Of a DNA stretch of 16,403 nt, positions 16,250-16,403 are shown in pieces. The notes beneath the pieces were generated by a model. That model ran no database searches. It saw only the letters and a list, made by a program, of their open reading frames with translations, and was not told the DNA's origin. The stretch is from an uncultured Aquincola sp. Its GTDB lineage: Bacteria; Pseudomonadota; Gammaproteobacteria; Burkholderiales; Burkholderiaceae. Within the stretch, counting starts at the first letter, position 1. Every line of letters begins with the position of its first letter. Position numbers and translations under genes: made by a program. The DNA lies in contig CAKZXL010000199.1 in assembly GCA_937883885.1 (NCBI GenBank), positions 1 through 16,403 of the forward strand. Direction: 5' to 3'.

Positions 16250-16403
16250 ATGACCGACGAACAACGCCCCGACCCTGATGCGCTGCTGGCGCAGATCCGG
16301 CACGAAGAAGCCTCCGCCGCGCGTGGCCACCTGCGCATCTACTTCGGCTCTTCCGCCGGCGTGGGCAAGACCTACGCGATGCTGGTGGCCGCGCGCAAGC
16401 TGC
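16250..16403 (+). CDS. kdpD: KdpD sensor histidine kinase, N-terminal fragment (cut by window end)
   Basis: The last 154 bases encode the first 51 residues of KdpD. After a short acidic start (MTDEQRPDPD), HLRIYFGSSAGVGKTYAML carries the Walker A P-loop GSSAGVGKT at 33-41, the start of the KdpD N-terminal ATP-binding and K+-sensing domain. The transmembrane and kinase domains, and presumably kdpE, lie beyond the window. KdpD phosphorylates KdpE under K+ limitation or osmotic stress and switches on kdpFABC. The ATG at 16250 begins 13 bp after the CorA stop with no strong ribosome-binding sequence, so coupling with the CorA gene is likely. Confidence 0.93.
   Translation, partial: MTDEQRPDPDALLAQIRHEEASAARGHLRIYFGSSAGVGKTYAMLVAARKL

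Overview
This 16.4 kb window is a GC-rich, densely coding piece of chromosome. Gene content and protein style suggest a betaproteobacterium of the order Burkholderiales, perhaps the Rubrivivax/Leptothrix/Ideonella side. The pointers are an orphan Bug-type solute receptor, a complete kdp operon with a KdpF ending in RAEEF, and the codon bias. The taxon is inferred from style only. No tRNA, rRNA, CRISPR array, insertion sequence or phage gene was seen. No gene-free stretch exceeds 153 bp.

Left part (1-3796). The last 37 codons of a probable PQQ/sorbosone-dehydrogenase-type beta-propeller enzyme end convergently against a three-gene minus-strand unit. In transcription order that unit is a short MerR-family regulator (3733-3293), a 728-residue VIT + von Willebrand A protein with a complete MIDAS (3244-1058), and a six-TM voltage-gated K+ channel with a C-terminal zinc ribbon (1048-143). 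A promoter with a near-perfect inverted repeat over its -35 lies directly before merR and predicts a leaderless message. I do not recognise a described pathway for this trio, and it is the best candidate here for an unstudied system.

Middle part (3797-8461). An IclR regulator faces a plus-strand catabolic operon: an aconitase-superfamily large subunit (LeuC-like), its swivel-domain small subunit (LeuD-like), an isocitrate lyase/PEP mutase superfamily lyase, and a periplasmic Bug receptor. The order matches dehydratase-plus-lyase modules that isomerise or dehydrate a branched hydroxy acid and then cleave it. Several active-site motifs differ from leucine biosynthesis or the methylcitrate cycle, so the substrate is open.

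Right part (8481-16403) is a potassium/divalent-cation block. Kup (minus strand) diverges from kdp (plus strand): an unannotated-type 30-residue membrane miniprotein, kdpF, kdpA, kdpB, kdpC, then a CorA-family metal transporter, and the start of kdpD, which is cut by the window end. The 145 bp between kup and kdp holds two pairs of TCTTGATG-type direct repeats, 11 bp apart within a pair and 32 bp between pairs. This is the layout expected for an OmpR/PhoB-class response regulator such as KdpE, and it is placed so that it could control both potassium uptake systems.
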